A stretch of 64,000 nucleotides of DNA from CAZTHK01 sp964613215 (GCA_964613215.1 CAZTHK010000006.1:62001-126000); one strand, 5' to 3'. Numbered from the stretch's first letter, positions 1-9,408 are shown. Program-made: numbers and translations. Notes: generated from the sequence alone by a model not told the origin.

Positions 1-135
1 CCGGAAAAGCGAATCCGGGGGAATGAGTTTCTTCAAGTGACCGGGATATCCGGAAGGCAGCAGGGACAGTCCCACCTGATATGAAGCATTCATCCAGCCG
101 AAAACCTCTCTTCTTCTTAAATTTTTGTTTTTCAT
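1..135 (-). CDS. possible N-terminus of an unidentified protein, cut by window edge
   Basis: An ATG at 135 opens a frame that stays open for 45 codons to the window edge. It begins with a basic stretch (MKNKNLRRREVFGWMN). No domain can be recognised in so short a piece. The upstream SD is weak, so it could be chance. Nothing ties it to apgM, which is on the other strand. Confidence 0.25.
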   Translation of the reverse strand, partial: MKNKNLRRREVFGWMNASYQVGLSLLPSGYPGHLKKLIPPDSLFR

Positions 136-469
136 AATTTCAATTCCGTGATCTGAAATCTTCCTGCCGGTTTACGCGATTATTATACAAGATAATACTA
201 TACCACCTCTTACTGTCCAGGGTGAACCCCGGCATATACAGCTGGTACTCGAATCGTATGAACCCGAGATCTGTCAACCCGGAGATATCCTGCAAAATCG
301 AGTTCACCAATGAATTCCTAGCCGACCAACAATCAGTGAGAGAAACCACAAACAGTTTAGGTTTGCCATTTCAGCTGATATGTCATTATAGTGGAGATTA
401 CAGAAACCTGATCGCAGAATTTTCACCGGGAGAGGCAATAAATATTTCAACCGGCCAAAGGAGAAAATC
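136..469. other. intergenic region upstream of apgM
   Basis: Short frames here on both strands have no SD sequence and no recognisable protein features. The only functional signal I see is the SD AAAGGAG just before the apgM start at 470. Confidence 0.4.
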
Positions 470-1675
470 ATGTTGAAAGATCTCTTAATCCCCAGTGACA
501 GCAGGATTGTTCTACTGGTTATGGATGGAGTGGGAGGAATAAAGAACGATCAATTCCCCCGCACCGCCCTGGAGGCGGCCAACTGCCCCAATCTGGACAA
601 ACTGGCTCAGGAGGGCGCCTGCGGCAGAACCATCCCCATAGACAGGGGAATCACCCCCGGGAGCGGGCCGGCTCACTTCGCCCTGTTCGGCTACGATCCC
701 CTGGCTCCGGAGAACGATGTCGGAAGAGGAGCGGTGGAGGTTACCGGGGTGGGATTCGAACTCAGGGACAGCGACATAGCAATAAGAGGAAACTTCGCAA
801 CTATGAATGAGGAGGGGGTGCTAACAGACCGGCGGGCGGGCAGAATACCTCATGAAGAAGGCGAACGGATAGTTAAGAAGCTCAGCGATCAGATAAAGGA
901 AATTGACGGTGTAGAAATAATCGTCATGCCGGTGCGGGAGTACCGTTTCGGGCTGGTGTTGAGAGGGGATGGGCTCTCCCCTGAGGTCAATGAAACCGAT
1001 CCCCAGTCCACCGGCAAGAAGCCATTTGAACCGAAGGCCCAGCAACCGGAGGCAAAACGCACCGCCGACATTACAAACAGGTTCATCAAACTGGCCAACG
1101 AAGTCCTGGCCGGTGAGGAGAGGGCCAATACCGTGCTGATGCGGGGCATATCCAGGAAACCGGATATAGAGAACTTCGGTGACAGATACAGCCTCAATGC
1201 GGCCGCCATAGCATCCTACCCCCTGTACAGGGGGGTAGCAGGCCTTTGCGGCATGAAACTTTATGAGACCGGCTTTTCGCCGGAAGAGGAGTTCAACACC
1301 CTCAAGGATAAGTGGAAGAGTGACCACAATTTCTTCTTTATCCACATAAAAAAGACCGACTCCCACGGAGAGGACGGCAACATAGAGAAGAAGGCAGAGG
1401 TGATCGAGGATGTGGACAGGCATCTTCCCATTCTGCTGGGGCTTAAGCCGGATGTTATTATGGTGACCGGGGATCACTCCACCCCCTGTGCCCTTAAGAA
1501 CCACTCCTGGCATCCGGTTCCCTTTCTGATTCATTCGGATATATGCGGGCGGGACCGGGCCGCCGCTTTCACCGAAGATGAGTGCGACCGGGGCTCTCTG
1601 GGAGTGTTCAACGCCGTGGATGTGACCAAGCTGGCCCTGGCCAATGCAGGGATGCTGAAGAAGCACGGAGCGTGA
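470..1675 (+). CDS. apgM: 2,3-bisphosphoglycerate-independent phosphoglycerate mutase, archaeal type
   Basis: Interconverts 3- and 2-phosphoglycerate in glycolysis and gluconeogenesis, in the cytoplasm. The 401-residue length fits the ApgM branch of the alkaline-phosphatase superfamily rather than the longer GpmI enzymes (about 510 residues). Visible motifs are VMDGVGG at residues 17-23 (metal-binding Asp19), GSGPAHFALFGYDP at about 64-77 (catalytic Ser65), KKTDSHGEDGN near 300 and GDHSTPC near 333, which carry the remaining metal ligands. An AAAGGAG sequence sits 6 bases before the ATG. The gene stands alone; downstream is about 430 bp of non-coding DNA. ApgM is typical of archaea but also occurs in several bacterial phyla, so it is not proof of recent transfer. 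Confidence 0.93.
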   Translation: MLKDLLIPSDSRIVLLVMDGVGGIKNDQFPRTALEAANCPNLDKLAQEGACGRTIPIDRGITPGSGPAHFALFGYDPLAPENDVGRGAVEVTGVGFELRDSDIAIRGNFATMNEEGVLTDRRAGRIPHEEGERIVKKLSDQIKEIDGVEIIVMPVREYRFGLVLRGDGLSPEVNETDPQSTGKKPFEPKAQQPEAKRTADITNRFIKLANEVLAGEERANTVLMRGISRKPDIENFGDRYSLNAAAIASYPLYRGVAGLCGMKLYETGFSPEEEFNTLKDKWKSDHNFFFIHIKKTDSHGEDGNIEKKAEVIEDVDRHLPILLGLKPDVIMVTGDHSTPCALKNHSWHPVPFLIHSDICGRDRAAAFTEDECDRGSLGVFNAVDVTKLALANAGMLKKHGA

Positions 1676-2101
1676 AAAAACTACGCCTTCGCGACACCGG
1701 CTATACCGGCTTCGACTGTCCGGAAAATATCAGACCCGGTTATGTTTTGACCCCGCTGGGCTCAAAGATATTTCCCGGATCTCTGCCGGCCACTGTTCGG
1801 CCGGTAAGTTCAAACTTTTCAGCCGCTGTTAATCGACAGCCTGCCGGGGCTCTTTGAATTTAAATCAAGTCCATCCCTGACCTGCAGAAGAAGCAGTCAG
1901 CCGGGGGCAGGCCGCTGGCACCGGGCACATCCTTACCAGCTTCGCTCCATGCCCTGCGGGCGGATACCACTCAATCACCGGTAAGCATCTATAACTCTGC
2001 CCTCCGGATAATTGGACATGCTTATTGGAATCGATGGATTCTTCCGGCGGCTGATGAACGGGAGCCAGCCGGTGGTGAAGCATTGATATTAATCCCGGCC
2101 T
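1676..2101. other. intergenic region between convergent apgM and GT39 genes
   Basis: I see no gene, RNA or clear terminator. A 72-codon minus-strand frame (1865-2083) has no SD and low-complexity-like composition, so I do not call it. Confidence 0.4.
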
Positions 2102-3637
2102 TTAATATTTTCCTTCTTCCTGTGGAATCCTGAACAGTACCAGGGTCTCGGTTCCATAAACAATATCCAGCCTTCCCCCCAGCCACTCACTCTGTTCCAG
2201 GCTGGCCAGATCGTCCGCCTCTGCCAGAAATACCTTGCCGGGGTTTTCCTCTGCTTTTTCCCTTACTTCCGACGGTTCATGCACAGGATGATCCAGGGAT
2301 CTGTCCCCGTAAAAGAGCAATCTGGCCTCCTGGATATCATGGTTCTGCCTGTAGTTCCCTATGGTTTCGTCCCTCCCCAGGATGTGGTTTGCCGCCCTGG
2401 CTACCTCTTCTATGGGATCGTCTTCGAACCGGTGGAACTGCATGGGGGTGATCACCAGCAGAATTACCAGCAGTGAGAATATGGCCGTCGTCATCCGGTT
2501 GAAAGACCACACCCTCTGAAGGTCGTTCTTCAGCCACCTGGTTATCTCCCTGGCGGAGAGGAGAACGGCAGCCGGAACTACCAGCAGGGTGGCGCCGGAA
2601 TCGACCTGATAAACCATAGCCAGGGGTATCAAAAGAACCACCATGTAAATCAGAAGAACCTTATCAAGTGGAGATGTCCTGGTATCTATTCTGCCGGTTG
2701 GCTCCAGCACAATCATTCTGAAAACCGCCGCCGCTGCCGGGATGGACCAGGGAAGTGTTTTGATCCAGAACCCGAAAGAATGAACTGCCAGATTTTTGAG
2801 ATTTTCAACAGATATATCCCCCAGGGAATATAACAGCGCCCACAATCCGGGCCTGCCGTCCAACTTCCAGCTTCCACCGGGGGCATAATCTACCAGCACC
2901 CAGCCGAGTACAATGGCCAGAGCGGTGAGGAACAAAAATCTCCACCGGGTCCACAATCCCCTCCTGGTGCGGTCGAACGACAGGGAGATAAGACTTGCCG
3001 GGATTACCAGCAGTGCGGCCGCTCCGCCGCTGGCCATGCCCCCTGCCAACCCAACCATCCAGAGGATATACCCGCTCCTGACCGCAGGCAGATACAGCCA
3101 GCCCAGAAGGGAAAGGGCCACAAAGAAGGACAATATCACTCCGGCATTGAGATGTGGTACGAATCTGCCTGCCAGCGGAGTCAGGGCAAAAACCGCAGCG
3201 GTCATAAGGCCCATGCAGTGAGCCTTATCCTTCCAGCCATCGGATAAGTCCTGGTCTTCTCCAACGTCCGAGACTGCGCTGTCTAACTCCTCTATCCTTT
3301 CCCCCGCCAGGTACACCACAAAGCAGGTAAGCAGAGAAAAAAGAACAAATGCTATTCTGGAGGTAAATATGTTGGTACCCAGTAGAGAGTAGAATATCCC
3401 GGTAATCCAGAGGGTGAGGGGAGGATTTTCGAAAACCATTCCGGCGGGACCCCGGTCGACCACATCTCCGCTTCCCCAGATCTGCTTTGCTTCCAGGGCC
3501 AGTATAGCCTCACGGCTGGCCGGAAGGGTGCCCTCCCAGGTCCCCCATATGGCCAGAATAGTCACCGATACGAAAAACAGCAGCAGCAGAAGGGGCCCTC
3601 TGCCCTGTTCGCCGGCAAGGAAGGGTAACTCTCCCAC
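2102..3637 (-). CDS. GT39/ArnT-like membrane glycosyltransferase
   Basis: Polytopic protein of 511 residues, probably a GT-C fold transferase that uses a polyprenyl-phosphate sugar to modify an envelope acceptor. The first helix (residues 12-35) is followed by a periplasmic loop with SREAILALEAKQIW and FENPPLTLWITGIFY. These match the ArnT/PMT-family loop that normally reads DE(A/S)xYA and EKPP, so the Glu of the first motif is kept while the neighbouring Asp is replaced by Arg or Ser. About ten hydrophobic helices follow, then a soluble tail of about 100 residues. The start is GTG at 3637, seven bases after GGAGGGAG. The acceptor cannot be inferred from neighbours. Confidence 0.75.
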   Translation of the reverse strand: MGELPFLAGEQGRGPLLLLLFFVSVTILAIWGTWEGTLPASREAILALEAKQIWGSGDVVDRGPAGMVFENPPLTLWITGIFYSLLGTNIFTSRIAFVLFSLLTCFVVYLAGERIEELDSAVSDVGEDQDLSDGWKDKAHCMGLMTAAVFALTPLAGRFVPHLNAGVILSFFVALSLLGWLYLPAVRSGYILWMVGLAGGMASGGAAALLVIPASLISLSFDRTRRGLWTRWRFLFLTALAIVLGWVLVDYAPGGSWKLDGRPGLWALLYSLGDISVENLKNLAVHSFGFWIKTLPWSIPAAAAVFRMIVLEPTGRIDTRTSPLDKVLLIYMVVLLIPLAMVYQVDSGATLLVVPAAVLLSAREITRWLKNDLQRVWSFNRMTTAIFSLLVILLVITPMQFHRFEDDPIEEVARAANHILGRDETIGNYRQNHDIQEARLLFYGDRSLDHPVHEPSEVREKAEENPGKVFLAEADDLASLEQSEWLGGRLDIVYGTETLVLFRIPQEEGKY

Positions 3638-4066
3638 TTGAAAACTCCCTCCGCCTTACGGCAAAGATTCCATTTATTAATATTCGCAGCAGCCTCCACC
3701 CCACAGAAGAATTATATACTAACAGGATAATTTTTCAAAGAATACAAAATCTAAGCTGAAGGATTAATAATAAAATTCAGCTCAACCCTTCAATATAATA
3801 TTAACCACAGAACAATTTATAATTCATGACCGGTACATCCTGAATGGTTAATCCCCGAGAATAGCATGCATCCACATCAACCACTGCTGTTTCTATGAAT
3901 TATGCGGATTGGATTTTCCGGAATTTCTTGAATCAAAGGATACAAAAGATGATAATTATAGCAGGCCGGCAATAATTATAGGAGCAGACTGATGAGCCGG
4001 CCATGGGGTGAAATTCATTTTATCTCAGCTCCTGCAATTGAGCCGGGATCACTTTCCTGTGCATTC
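3638..4066. other. AT-rich intergenic region
   Basis: AT-rich DNA between two minus-strand genes, likely holding the promoter of the GT39 gene. An inverted repeat AGCTGAA...TTCAGCT lies near 3753-3783. I see no ORF or RNA gene. Confidence 0.35.
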
Positions 4067-4282
4067 CTACTTATTTTCGCCCACTTGATCCACCAGCGCC
4101 TTAACCGTTTTTTCCACATCCTTTCCCTTCTCCTCTATCAGCTCCCCCAGGGTGCCCCATACCGGTTCACCGCATCTGATACAAAGAATCCCCTCATCGG
4201 CCAGAAATCCCACTGAATCCGGATACTCATCCACCAGTTCCTCCACCGGAATATCAACCCCCATATCTTCGATTTTACCCAT
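4067..4282 (-). CDS. DUF1858-like small redox protein
   Basis: A 71-residue cytoplasmic protein resembling the DUF1858 family (the disulfide domain often found with hybrid-cluster proteins). Residues 1-20 hold the typical acidic start with IPVEELVDEYPDSVGFLADEG. A CxxC pair follows in GILCIRCGEPVWGTLGELIEEKG. The start is the ATG at 4282, preceded by GGGGAGGT; a longer frame upstream has no SD. It lies 127 bp downstream of trxA on the same strand. Together with the ArsR-type regulator this suggests a small thiol-redox unit. Assignment rests on motif resemblance only. Confidence 0.7.
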   Translation of the reverse strand: MGKIEDMGVDIPVEELVDEYPDSVGFLADEGILCIRCGEPVWGTLGELIEEKGKDVEKTVKALVDQVGENK

Positions 4283-4409
4283 CGGATTACCTCCCCTGCG
4301 TTTCGCCGTCGAAGTGGTTGTGACAAATAAGAATCCGGCAGGTGAAGCCGGCGCTGCTTTCACCTGCCGGAAACCGGTCTTTTCGCTTATTCGCACTGTT
4401 CATTCCAGA

Positions 4410-4742
4410 TCAGCTTATCGATTTATCTATAAAGGACTTGATCATATCCTTAGTACCAGCGCCGGTCATGGAATCCACTTCCTCCCCATTATTGAAGATC
4501 TTCATGGTAGGTATGCCCATTATTCCATACTTGGCGGCTATCTCCCTGTTATCATCGGTATTGAGCTTGGCGACCTTTATCTTGCCGTCGTACTCATCGG
4601 CCAATTCCTCCAGAACAGGACCGACAATCTTGCAGGGCCCGCACCATGGAGCCCAGAAATCGACCACTACCGGTACATCCGATTCCAGAACCTTGTTTTT
4701 GAATTCTTCTTCTCCGACAATTTCCATCTGATGTTCACTCAT
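4410..4742 (-). CDS. trxA: thioredoxin
   Basis: Classical 110-residue thioredoxin, a general cytoplasmic disulfide reductase. The active site WCGPC is at residues 33-37, and the cis-proline is at about residue 78 in GIMGIPTMKIF. Length and fold elements match the bacterial family. Its ATG overlaps the stop codon of the upstream regulator (ATGA, 4739-4742), so the two are translationally coupled. The leader ends with a short acidic segment instead of a signal peptide, which makes a cytoplasmic location likely. Confidence 0.95.
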   Translation of the reverse strand: MSEHQMEIVGEEEFKNKVLESDVPVVVDFWAPWCGPCKIVGPVLEELADEYDGKIKVAKLNTDDNREIAAKYGIMGIPTMKIFNNGEEVDSMTGAGTKDMIKSFIDKSIS

Positions 4743-5110
4743 TGAGTTCTCCTCCCTGGTAAAGTTTCTGACCTATTGCCGCACCTGCTCAAACATTTTA
4801 AGAGTTTTAACACATTCTTTTCCCTTATACTGTAGTATGACCTGTTAACCTCCTTCCTGCGTTTCACTATCCTGGTAAGACGCAGGGTCCTGAGTTGCTG
4901 GGAAACCATGGATTGTTTCAACCCCGATAGTTCACAAAGTTCCGATACCGTTCTTTCGCCAGCGGCAAGGATGTTTACCAGACTCAGCCTGGCCGGACTG
5001 GCCATTGCCTTAAGTACCTGAGCCAGCCTTGCTATATCACAATCGGGTATAGGGGATTTCCCGCAATCCGTTTTCCCCTTTCTGTCCTTCTTTTTCTCTC
5101 TCTGTATCAT
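4739..5110 (-). CDS. ArsR-family winged-helix regulator
   Basis: A 123-residue DNA-binding regulator. The winged-helix core covers about residues 28-105: ALVxxL-like helix LAQVLKAMASPARLSLVNIL, recognition region LCELSGLKQSMVSQQLRTLR, then the wing with KRRKEVNRSYYSI. Cysteines occur at the N-terminus (KTDCGK, IPDCD) and near the C-terminus (KCLSRC). They could be a thiol or metal sensor, but no known ArsR metal motif is clear. It is the first gene of a trxA operon and has a near-consensus promoter with an AT-rich palindrome just upstream, as expected for self-repression. Redox sensing is an inference from the thioredoxin neighbour. Confidence 0.88.
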   Translation of the reverse strand: MIQREKKKDRKGKTDCGKSPIPDCDIARLAQVLKAMASPARLSLVNILAAGERTVSELCELSGLKQSMVSQQLRTLRLTRIVKRRKEVNRSYYSIREKNVLKLLKCLSRCGNRSETLPGRRTQ

Positions 5111-5113
5111 AAC

Positions 5114-5147
5114 AATTTTATTATATTATAATATTATTATATGTCAA
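5114..5147 (-). promoter_or_regulatory. consensus sigma-70-type promoter of arsR-trxA with AT palindrome
   Basis: On the minus strand, TTGACA (5147-5142) and TATAAT (5125-5120) are separated by 16 bases. Only nine bases lie between the -10 box and the ATG at 5110, so the mRNA is probably leaderless or nearly so. The spacer contains ATAATATTAT, a perfect palindrome that could be the ArsR-type operator. Confidence 0.65.
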
Positions 5148-5247
5148 GCTCTTTTTAAAAATTTTTAAAATTATCGGCTGGTTATACTGCCCCTCCCCCT
5201 TAAATAGCACTTCTATCCATCCGGCCCAAATATTCCACGTCTCTGCC

Positions 5248-6219
5248 TTACACAGCTTCTATGGTGCTGGGCGGTTTGCTGGCAATATTGTAAGTGACGC
5301 TCACCACCCCGGGTACCTCAGAGGTTATCCTGGAAGCAAGCCTCTCCAGCACGCCGAAGGGCAGCCGGGTGGGTTTACCCACTTTTGCGTCCACACTCTC
5401 CCAGCATCTTACCTCTACCTGCAATCCGAAATCCCTGCCGCCGTCCCTCATCCCGGTCACCCTGTCCTGATGGAGTATGGCCAGGTACTGAAAGGCGCCG
5501 CTGTCTTCCAGCTCATCCTCCACGATGACGGTCGCCTTTCCCACGATATCCAACCGTTCCGGAGTTACTTCGCCGATAATCCTGGCCGCCAGGGCGGGCC
5601 CGGGAAATGGAGGCCGGCTGTAGATCTCCCGGGGAAGCCCCAGGGCCCTGGCAATCTCTCTAACTCCCGATTTCCTCAAATTTATCAGCGGCTCTATCAC
5701 ATTATAGCCGTATTCTTTCTGCGTATCGATGCCCAGCTGTTCCAGGATGTTGTGCTGCCTCTTCACCCCCGCCACAGTCTCTTCCACATCGGTATAATTG
5801 GTTCCCTGGAGGAGAAACTTTGCACCACTCTCCCTTACCAGGTCCCCGAATATACCCTTATAGAAAGCCCCGGTAATAGCCTCGCGCTTCTCCTCAGGAT
5901 CTGTAACTCCCCGGAGGGCCCGGAAGAACTGGTCCCGGGCATCCACCAACTCCACCGGCACCCCCATGTTATCGAATATTTCGATTACCCTCTCCGGTTC
6001 TCCCGGCCTCATCAGTCCGTTCTCGATGAAATAGGTCTTCAGCTGATCCCCCAGAGCCCGGTGGGCCAGCATGGTCACCGCCGATGAATCCACTCCCCCG
6101 GAGAGTGCATTCACGGCCAGCTCATTCCCCACCGTCTCCTTTATTTGATTTATCTTATCCTTGATAAAAGCCCCGGAGTCGAGTTCATCCAGTGGTATCT
6201 CCTTTATATCAAATGCCAT
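5248..6219 (-). CDS. guaAB: GMP synthase ATP-pyrophosphatase subunit (split type)
   Basis: Amidates XMP to GMP with ATP in purine synthesis. The 323-residue protein has only the PP-ATPase domain (SGGVDSS at residues 40-46) and the dimerisation domain (RPPFPGPALAARI, LPFGVLERLASRI). The glutamine amidotransferase domain of the usual about 510-residue bacterial GuaA is absent. This is the archaeal arrangement, so a separate GATase subunit should lie elsewhere. The C-terminus reads SKPPSTIEAV, whereas family members usually end in a TIEWE-like sequence. The ATG is preceded by GAGAGGAGA. It follows the TPR-sulfotransferase with 22 bp between them, probably one transcript without a functional link. 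Confidence 0.9.
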   Translation of the reverse strand: MAFDIKEIPLDELDSGAFIKDKINQIKETVGNELAVNALSGGVDSSAVTMLAHRALGDQLKTYFIENGLMRPGEPERVIEIFDNMGVPVELVDARDQFFRALRGVTDPEEKREAITGAFYKGIFGDLVRESGAKFLLQGTNYTDVEETVAGVKRQHNILEQLGIDTQKEYGYNVIEPLINLRKSGVREIARALGLPREIYSRPPFPGPALAARIIGEVTPERLDIVGKATVIVEDELEDSGAFQYLAILHQDRVTGMRDGGRDFGLQVEVRCWESVDAKVGKPTRLPFGVLERLASRITSEVPGVVSVTYNIASKPPSTIEAV

Positions 6220-6241
6220 CTTTATCTCCTCTCTTCTGGCA

Positions 6242-8032
6242 TCATGTCCGGAGTGATCTTTTCAACGGTTCAAGAAACTCACCGTAATTCTTCCATCTTC
6301 CCACCGACGACGAGTATACCGGCCGGCGAACCTGCCAGCCGCTGGCTGTCTTTACCGGCTTCATCCTCTTGTCGAAGCCGAGACAGCTCTGATCCCACTG
6401 CAATCCACAGAAATCTATCAATCTCCTGGTTACCTTCTCCTGGTCCTCCACCAGCTTCTCATACTGCAGTTCGAACATGGGGAGCGGAAGAACACTCCGC
6501 CAGTGTTCCATCAGCCGCCGGTACTGATTGAAGTAAAATCCCAGGTCCTCCAGGTCGAAGGCAAAGTCAACCCCGGAGGTAAACAGCTGGAAGTAACAGG
6601 ACAGACATGTATCCATGGGATCACGCCGGCAGTGAACTACACGCGCCCCGGGCAGTACAACCGCCAGAAGGCCCAGATGAAGAAAATTCATGGGCATCTT
6701 GTCGGTAACCCTCCTGGCACCCGGCGAAACCGATTCCAGACATTTAAGATACCCATCAGCCATTTCGCCGGCCAGTTCCTCCGTCATCCGCCCGGTACAC
6801 TCCGGATAACCATCTGCCCCCGGCATTACGCTGCTGAGCTGTACGGTCATCTTCCCCGCCTCCATAAGCTCGCCCCCTCCCTCAGCCAGGGGATGGCTGG
6901 CTATTATCTGTTCCGCCAGGGTGGTGCCGGAACGTGGCATACCCACGATGAATACCGGCCTGGGTGAAGGGTTTCCGGCTATATCGATCTGCTCAAAGAA
7001 TTCTGCGGTAAAGGTATCTATGATTCTGGATATGAATCTCTCATGGGTACTCCGGTCGAAGGAGCGGCCGGCCAGCCGGTTACCCTCCCTGTAATACCTG
7101 AAGGCTTCCCGGTAGAGGCCGCAGTCGTTGTCTATCTTGCCCAGGGCGAAGGAGAGATAGAGCCTGTCCCGGCCGGGCAGAGATTTATCCTCCAGCAGTC
7201 TCTTTATCTGCAACCGGTGAGGATTATCAGCCGAACGGTATTTGCCGGTAAGGGAGAGGTTATAGTGAGCTCCGGCGTGAGCCGGATTTAATTCTATGGC
7301 CCTGCGGTATCTTTTTCCGGATTCATCGAACCTCCCCAGCTCCTGCAGTACATTGCCCATATTGTAATTAAGCGTATCACTATCCCGTTTGATCTCCTCT
7401 GCCCTCCGGCAGCTCTCGATGGCAGCCTGGAAATCACCCTCCCGGTGATAAACCGTGCCCAGATTCAGATGAGCTTCGAACAGATCAGGCTTCTCTCTGA
7501 CAGCCCTCTGAAAACATTCCTTTGCCTCCTCCGGATCTCCTCTGTCCAGCAGCAACTTTCCCAGGTTGTTAACAGTAATAGCGCTTCGCGGATCGATGGA
7601 AAGTGCCTTGCGGTAGCTCTTTGCCGCAAGACCGGTCTTGCCCAGTCCCCTGTATGCATTCCCCAGATTGTTGAGAGAGGTTACATCGCCGGGTTTAAGT
7701 TCCAGCGCCCTCCTTGAACTATCCACCGCCTCCTGATACTTCCCCATGGCCTGAAATACATTGGCGATATTCTGATGAAACGCGGCCGCCCCGGGATTTA
7801 CTGATATTGCTTTGCTGATAAGCTCCTCCGCCTTCGCATAATTACCCAGCTGATATTCTATTACTCCCAGCAGGTGGAGGGCGTCCGGCTGGCGGGGATT
7901 CTCCCGGAGGATTCGACGGTACACTTCTCCTGCCTCCTCAAGCCGGCCGGAGCGGTGCAGCCGTATTGATTCTTGCATCCTGCCGGCAAGGGTGATACCG
8001 GATGCATTTTTATTCTTTTCCCGGCCGTTCAT
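6242..8032 (-). CDS. TPR-repeat sulfotransferase
   Basis: A 596-residue cytoplasmic protein. The N-terminal half (about residues 15-260) is a run of tetratricopeptide repeats of 34-residue spacing (for example YQLGNYAKAEELISKAISVN, YRGLGKTGLAAKSYRKALSI). The C-terminal half (about 345-590) is a PAPS-dependent sulfotransferase of the Sulfotransfer_3 type. Its phosphosulfate loop is FIVGMPRSGTTLAEQII, and the 3'-phosphate region is RVVHCRRDPMDTCLSCYFQLF. The combination resembles the TPR-sulfotransferases of many Gram-negative bacteria, whose targets are mostly unknown (proteins, glycans or lipids). It precedes guaA on the same strand. Confidence 0.9.
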   Translation of the reverse strand: MNGREKNKNASGITLAGRMQESIRLHRSGRLEEAGEVYRRILRENPRQPDALHLLGVIEYQLGNYAKAEELISKAISVNPGAAAFHQNIANVFQAMGKYQEAVDSSRRALELKPGDVTSLNNLGNAYRGLGKTGLAAKSYRKALSIDPRSAITVNNLGKLLLDRGDPEEAKECFQRAVREKPDLFEAHLNLGTVYHREGDFQAAIESCRRAEEIKRDSDTLNYNMGNVLQELGRFDESGKRYRRAIELNPAHAGAHYNLSLTGKYRSADNPHRLQIKRLLEDKSLPGRDRLYLSFALGKIDNDCGLYREAFRYYREGNRLAGRSFDRSTHERFISRIIDTFTAEFFEQIDIAGNPSPRPVFIVGMPRSGTTLAEQIIASHPLAEGGGELMEAGKMTVQLSSVMPGADGYPECTGRMTEELAGEMADGYLKCLESVSPGARRVTDKMPMNFLHLGLLAVVLPGARVVHCRRDPMDTCLSCYFQLFTSGVDFAFDLEDLGFYFNQYRRLMEHWRSVLPLPMFELQYEKLVEDQEKVTRRLIDFCGLQWDQSCLGFDKRMKPVKTASGWQVRRPVYSSSVGRWKNYGEFLEPLKRSLRT

Positions 8033-8279
8033 CCTTCCTCCCGTCTGGATATCATTGAATAATTAAGGCTGCCTCAACTCAATTCTTCTGCAGCGGGAAA
8101 ACCTGAAACCAGATCTGTCCAAACATGCCGGCTGATAATTCTGTTTTTTAAGCTGCTGGAGAATTCGGCTGCTTCAAACAGCTTATCAAATCCCGCCGCA
8201 GCTGAGCGCCGGATGTATTCTATCCGGCCCATTATAAAAACAACCACCGGGTCGATTCCACCATAAACTTTATCCCGGG

Positions 8280-8753
8280 ATGATAAAATTCAGTAATTCA
8301 GGCAATGATGCAGCCTGGAGAAAATCAGGCAGAGGTAATAAACAGAGTGCTGATAACTTATATGATAACTCAGGCATACCTTTTCAGCCGGAGGAAACAA
8401 ACTCAAGATACATCCCCCGGGCGGTCCGGGATGAAGTCTATTCCCGGGACGGAGGCAGATGCACATTCGTGGGCAGGAATGACAAACGCTGTAACTGTAC
8501 TCATGATCTGGAATTTGATCATATAGTTCCCTTTGCCGGGGGTGGAGGCAATTCTTCCGGCAATCTCAGATTGCCAGGCCGGAATCATAATAAACTTGAG
8601 GCTGAAAAAGCTTACGGCGGGGATCATATGAAGAGATACAACAGGGAAAACGGGATCAACGGCCGAACCGGCAAAGATAGCGAAGCCGGGGAACCGGCGC
8701 CCAGGTATTTTTATAATCGCTGCACCCAAGGCATTCTATCACAGGATTGCTAA
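8280..8753 (+). CDS. HNH endonuclease domain ORF, perhaps a truncated remnant
   Basis: The central part (about residues 43-115) is a clear HNH nuclease domain: SRYIPRAVRDEVYSRDGGRC, LEFDHIVPFAGGGG with the catalytic DH pair, and an NLRL...NHNKLEAEKAYG end. The family usually places this domain at the end of proteins of 300 residues or more. Here only 42 unrelated-looking residues precede it and no good SD sits before the ATG. One normally conserved Cys in the last element (LCRxHN in relatives I know) is Gly (LPGRNHN). I favour a surviving C-terminal fragment, but a small intact nuclease is possible. It lies at the edge of a gene-poor region with another broken gene. Confidence 0.5.
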   Translation: MIKFSNSGNDAAWRKSGRGNKQSADNLYDNSGIPFQPEETNSRYIPRAVRDEVYSRDGGRCTFVGRNDKRCNCTHDLEFDHIVPFAGGGGNSSGNLRLPGRNHNKLEAEKAYGGDHMKRYNRENGINGRTGKDSEAGEPAPRYFYNRCTQGILSQDC

Positions 8754-9408
8754 TATGACGGAGTGTGCTGGCATGAATGCCTGTCACAAAATCAGTGCAA
8801 GCATTGGGTCTGCCGGTAAGGACTTTTTTGAATTGATTAATGCTATCAGAGGGCTTCTGACATAGATTCTTTTCACAGACTTGCAATAATTTCAGCAGAT
8901 ATTATTACCCCGCTCACCGGCCCGCAGCATTTAAAGGCTTGAGCCGGTGTTATCACCCGCGTGATTGCCCGGTAATAATCCCGGTTGATCCGTCCTCCGG
9001 AGAAATTTGCCCCCTGTTCTTCACCGCTGCAGCAACAGCCACAATGAGAATAACCCGGGATTAGCCAGCCAAAGATGAGCATTACAGGTTTTACCAATCT
9101 GATCCATCTGTGCCTCCATCCCACAATCATTGCTTTTACTCCTTGGATAACTATTTGAGATGATCAATTATCAATCCCTCTGTTACCCGATTTTACCGGG
9201 GGGCTGGAAAAAACAAAGAGGAGAATAATAAAACCCGCCCGGGAAGCACCAGATAATTTTAAGCCGATTATCCCCTCCTGCTACTGCAGGATAGTACAAC
9301 GTCAACAGGATTAAAAGAATCACACAATTTGATAAATAGAAAAATCCTTCCGTCTTCGATATGATACTTTCAGTCTAACAGGATTATTGCTTTCTGAGAA
9401 CCGGAGCC
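8754..9408. other. gene-poor stretch
   Basis: About 650 bp without a convincing gene. An 85-codon minus-strand frame (8873-9130) has a Cys cluster but no SD and no family resemblance. The stretch may contain decayed coding DNA, but I cannot identify a parent. Confidence 0.35.

Noticed and set aside
222..476. 84-codon plus-strand frame before apgM
   Set aside because: No SD, no domain resemblance, and it runs across the apgM SD and start.
821..1666. 281-codon minus-strand frame inside apgM
   Set aside because: It is the antisense of a well-supported gene; its predicted product has no family motifs.
8873..9130. 85-codon minus-strand frame with CGCCC cluster
   Set aside because: No SD, no recognisable fold and no conserved neighbours.
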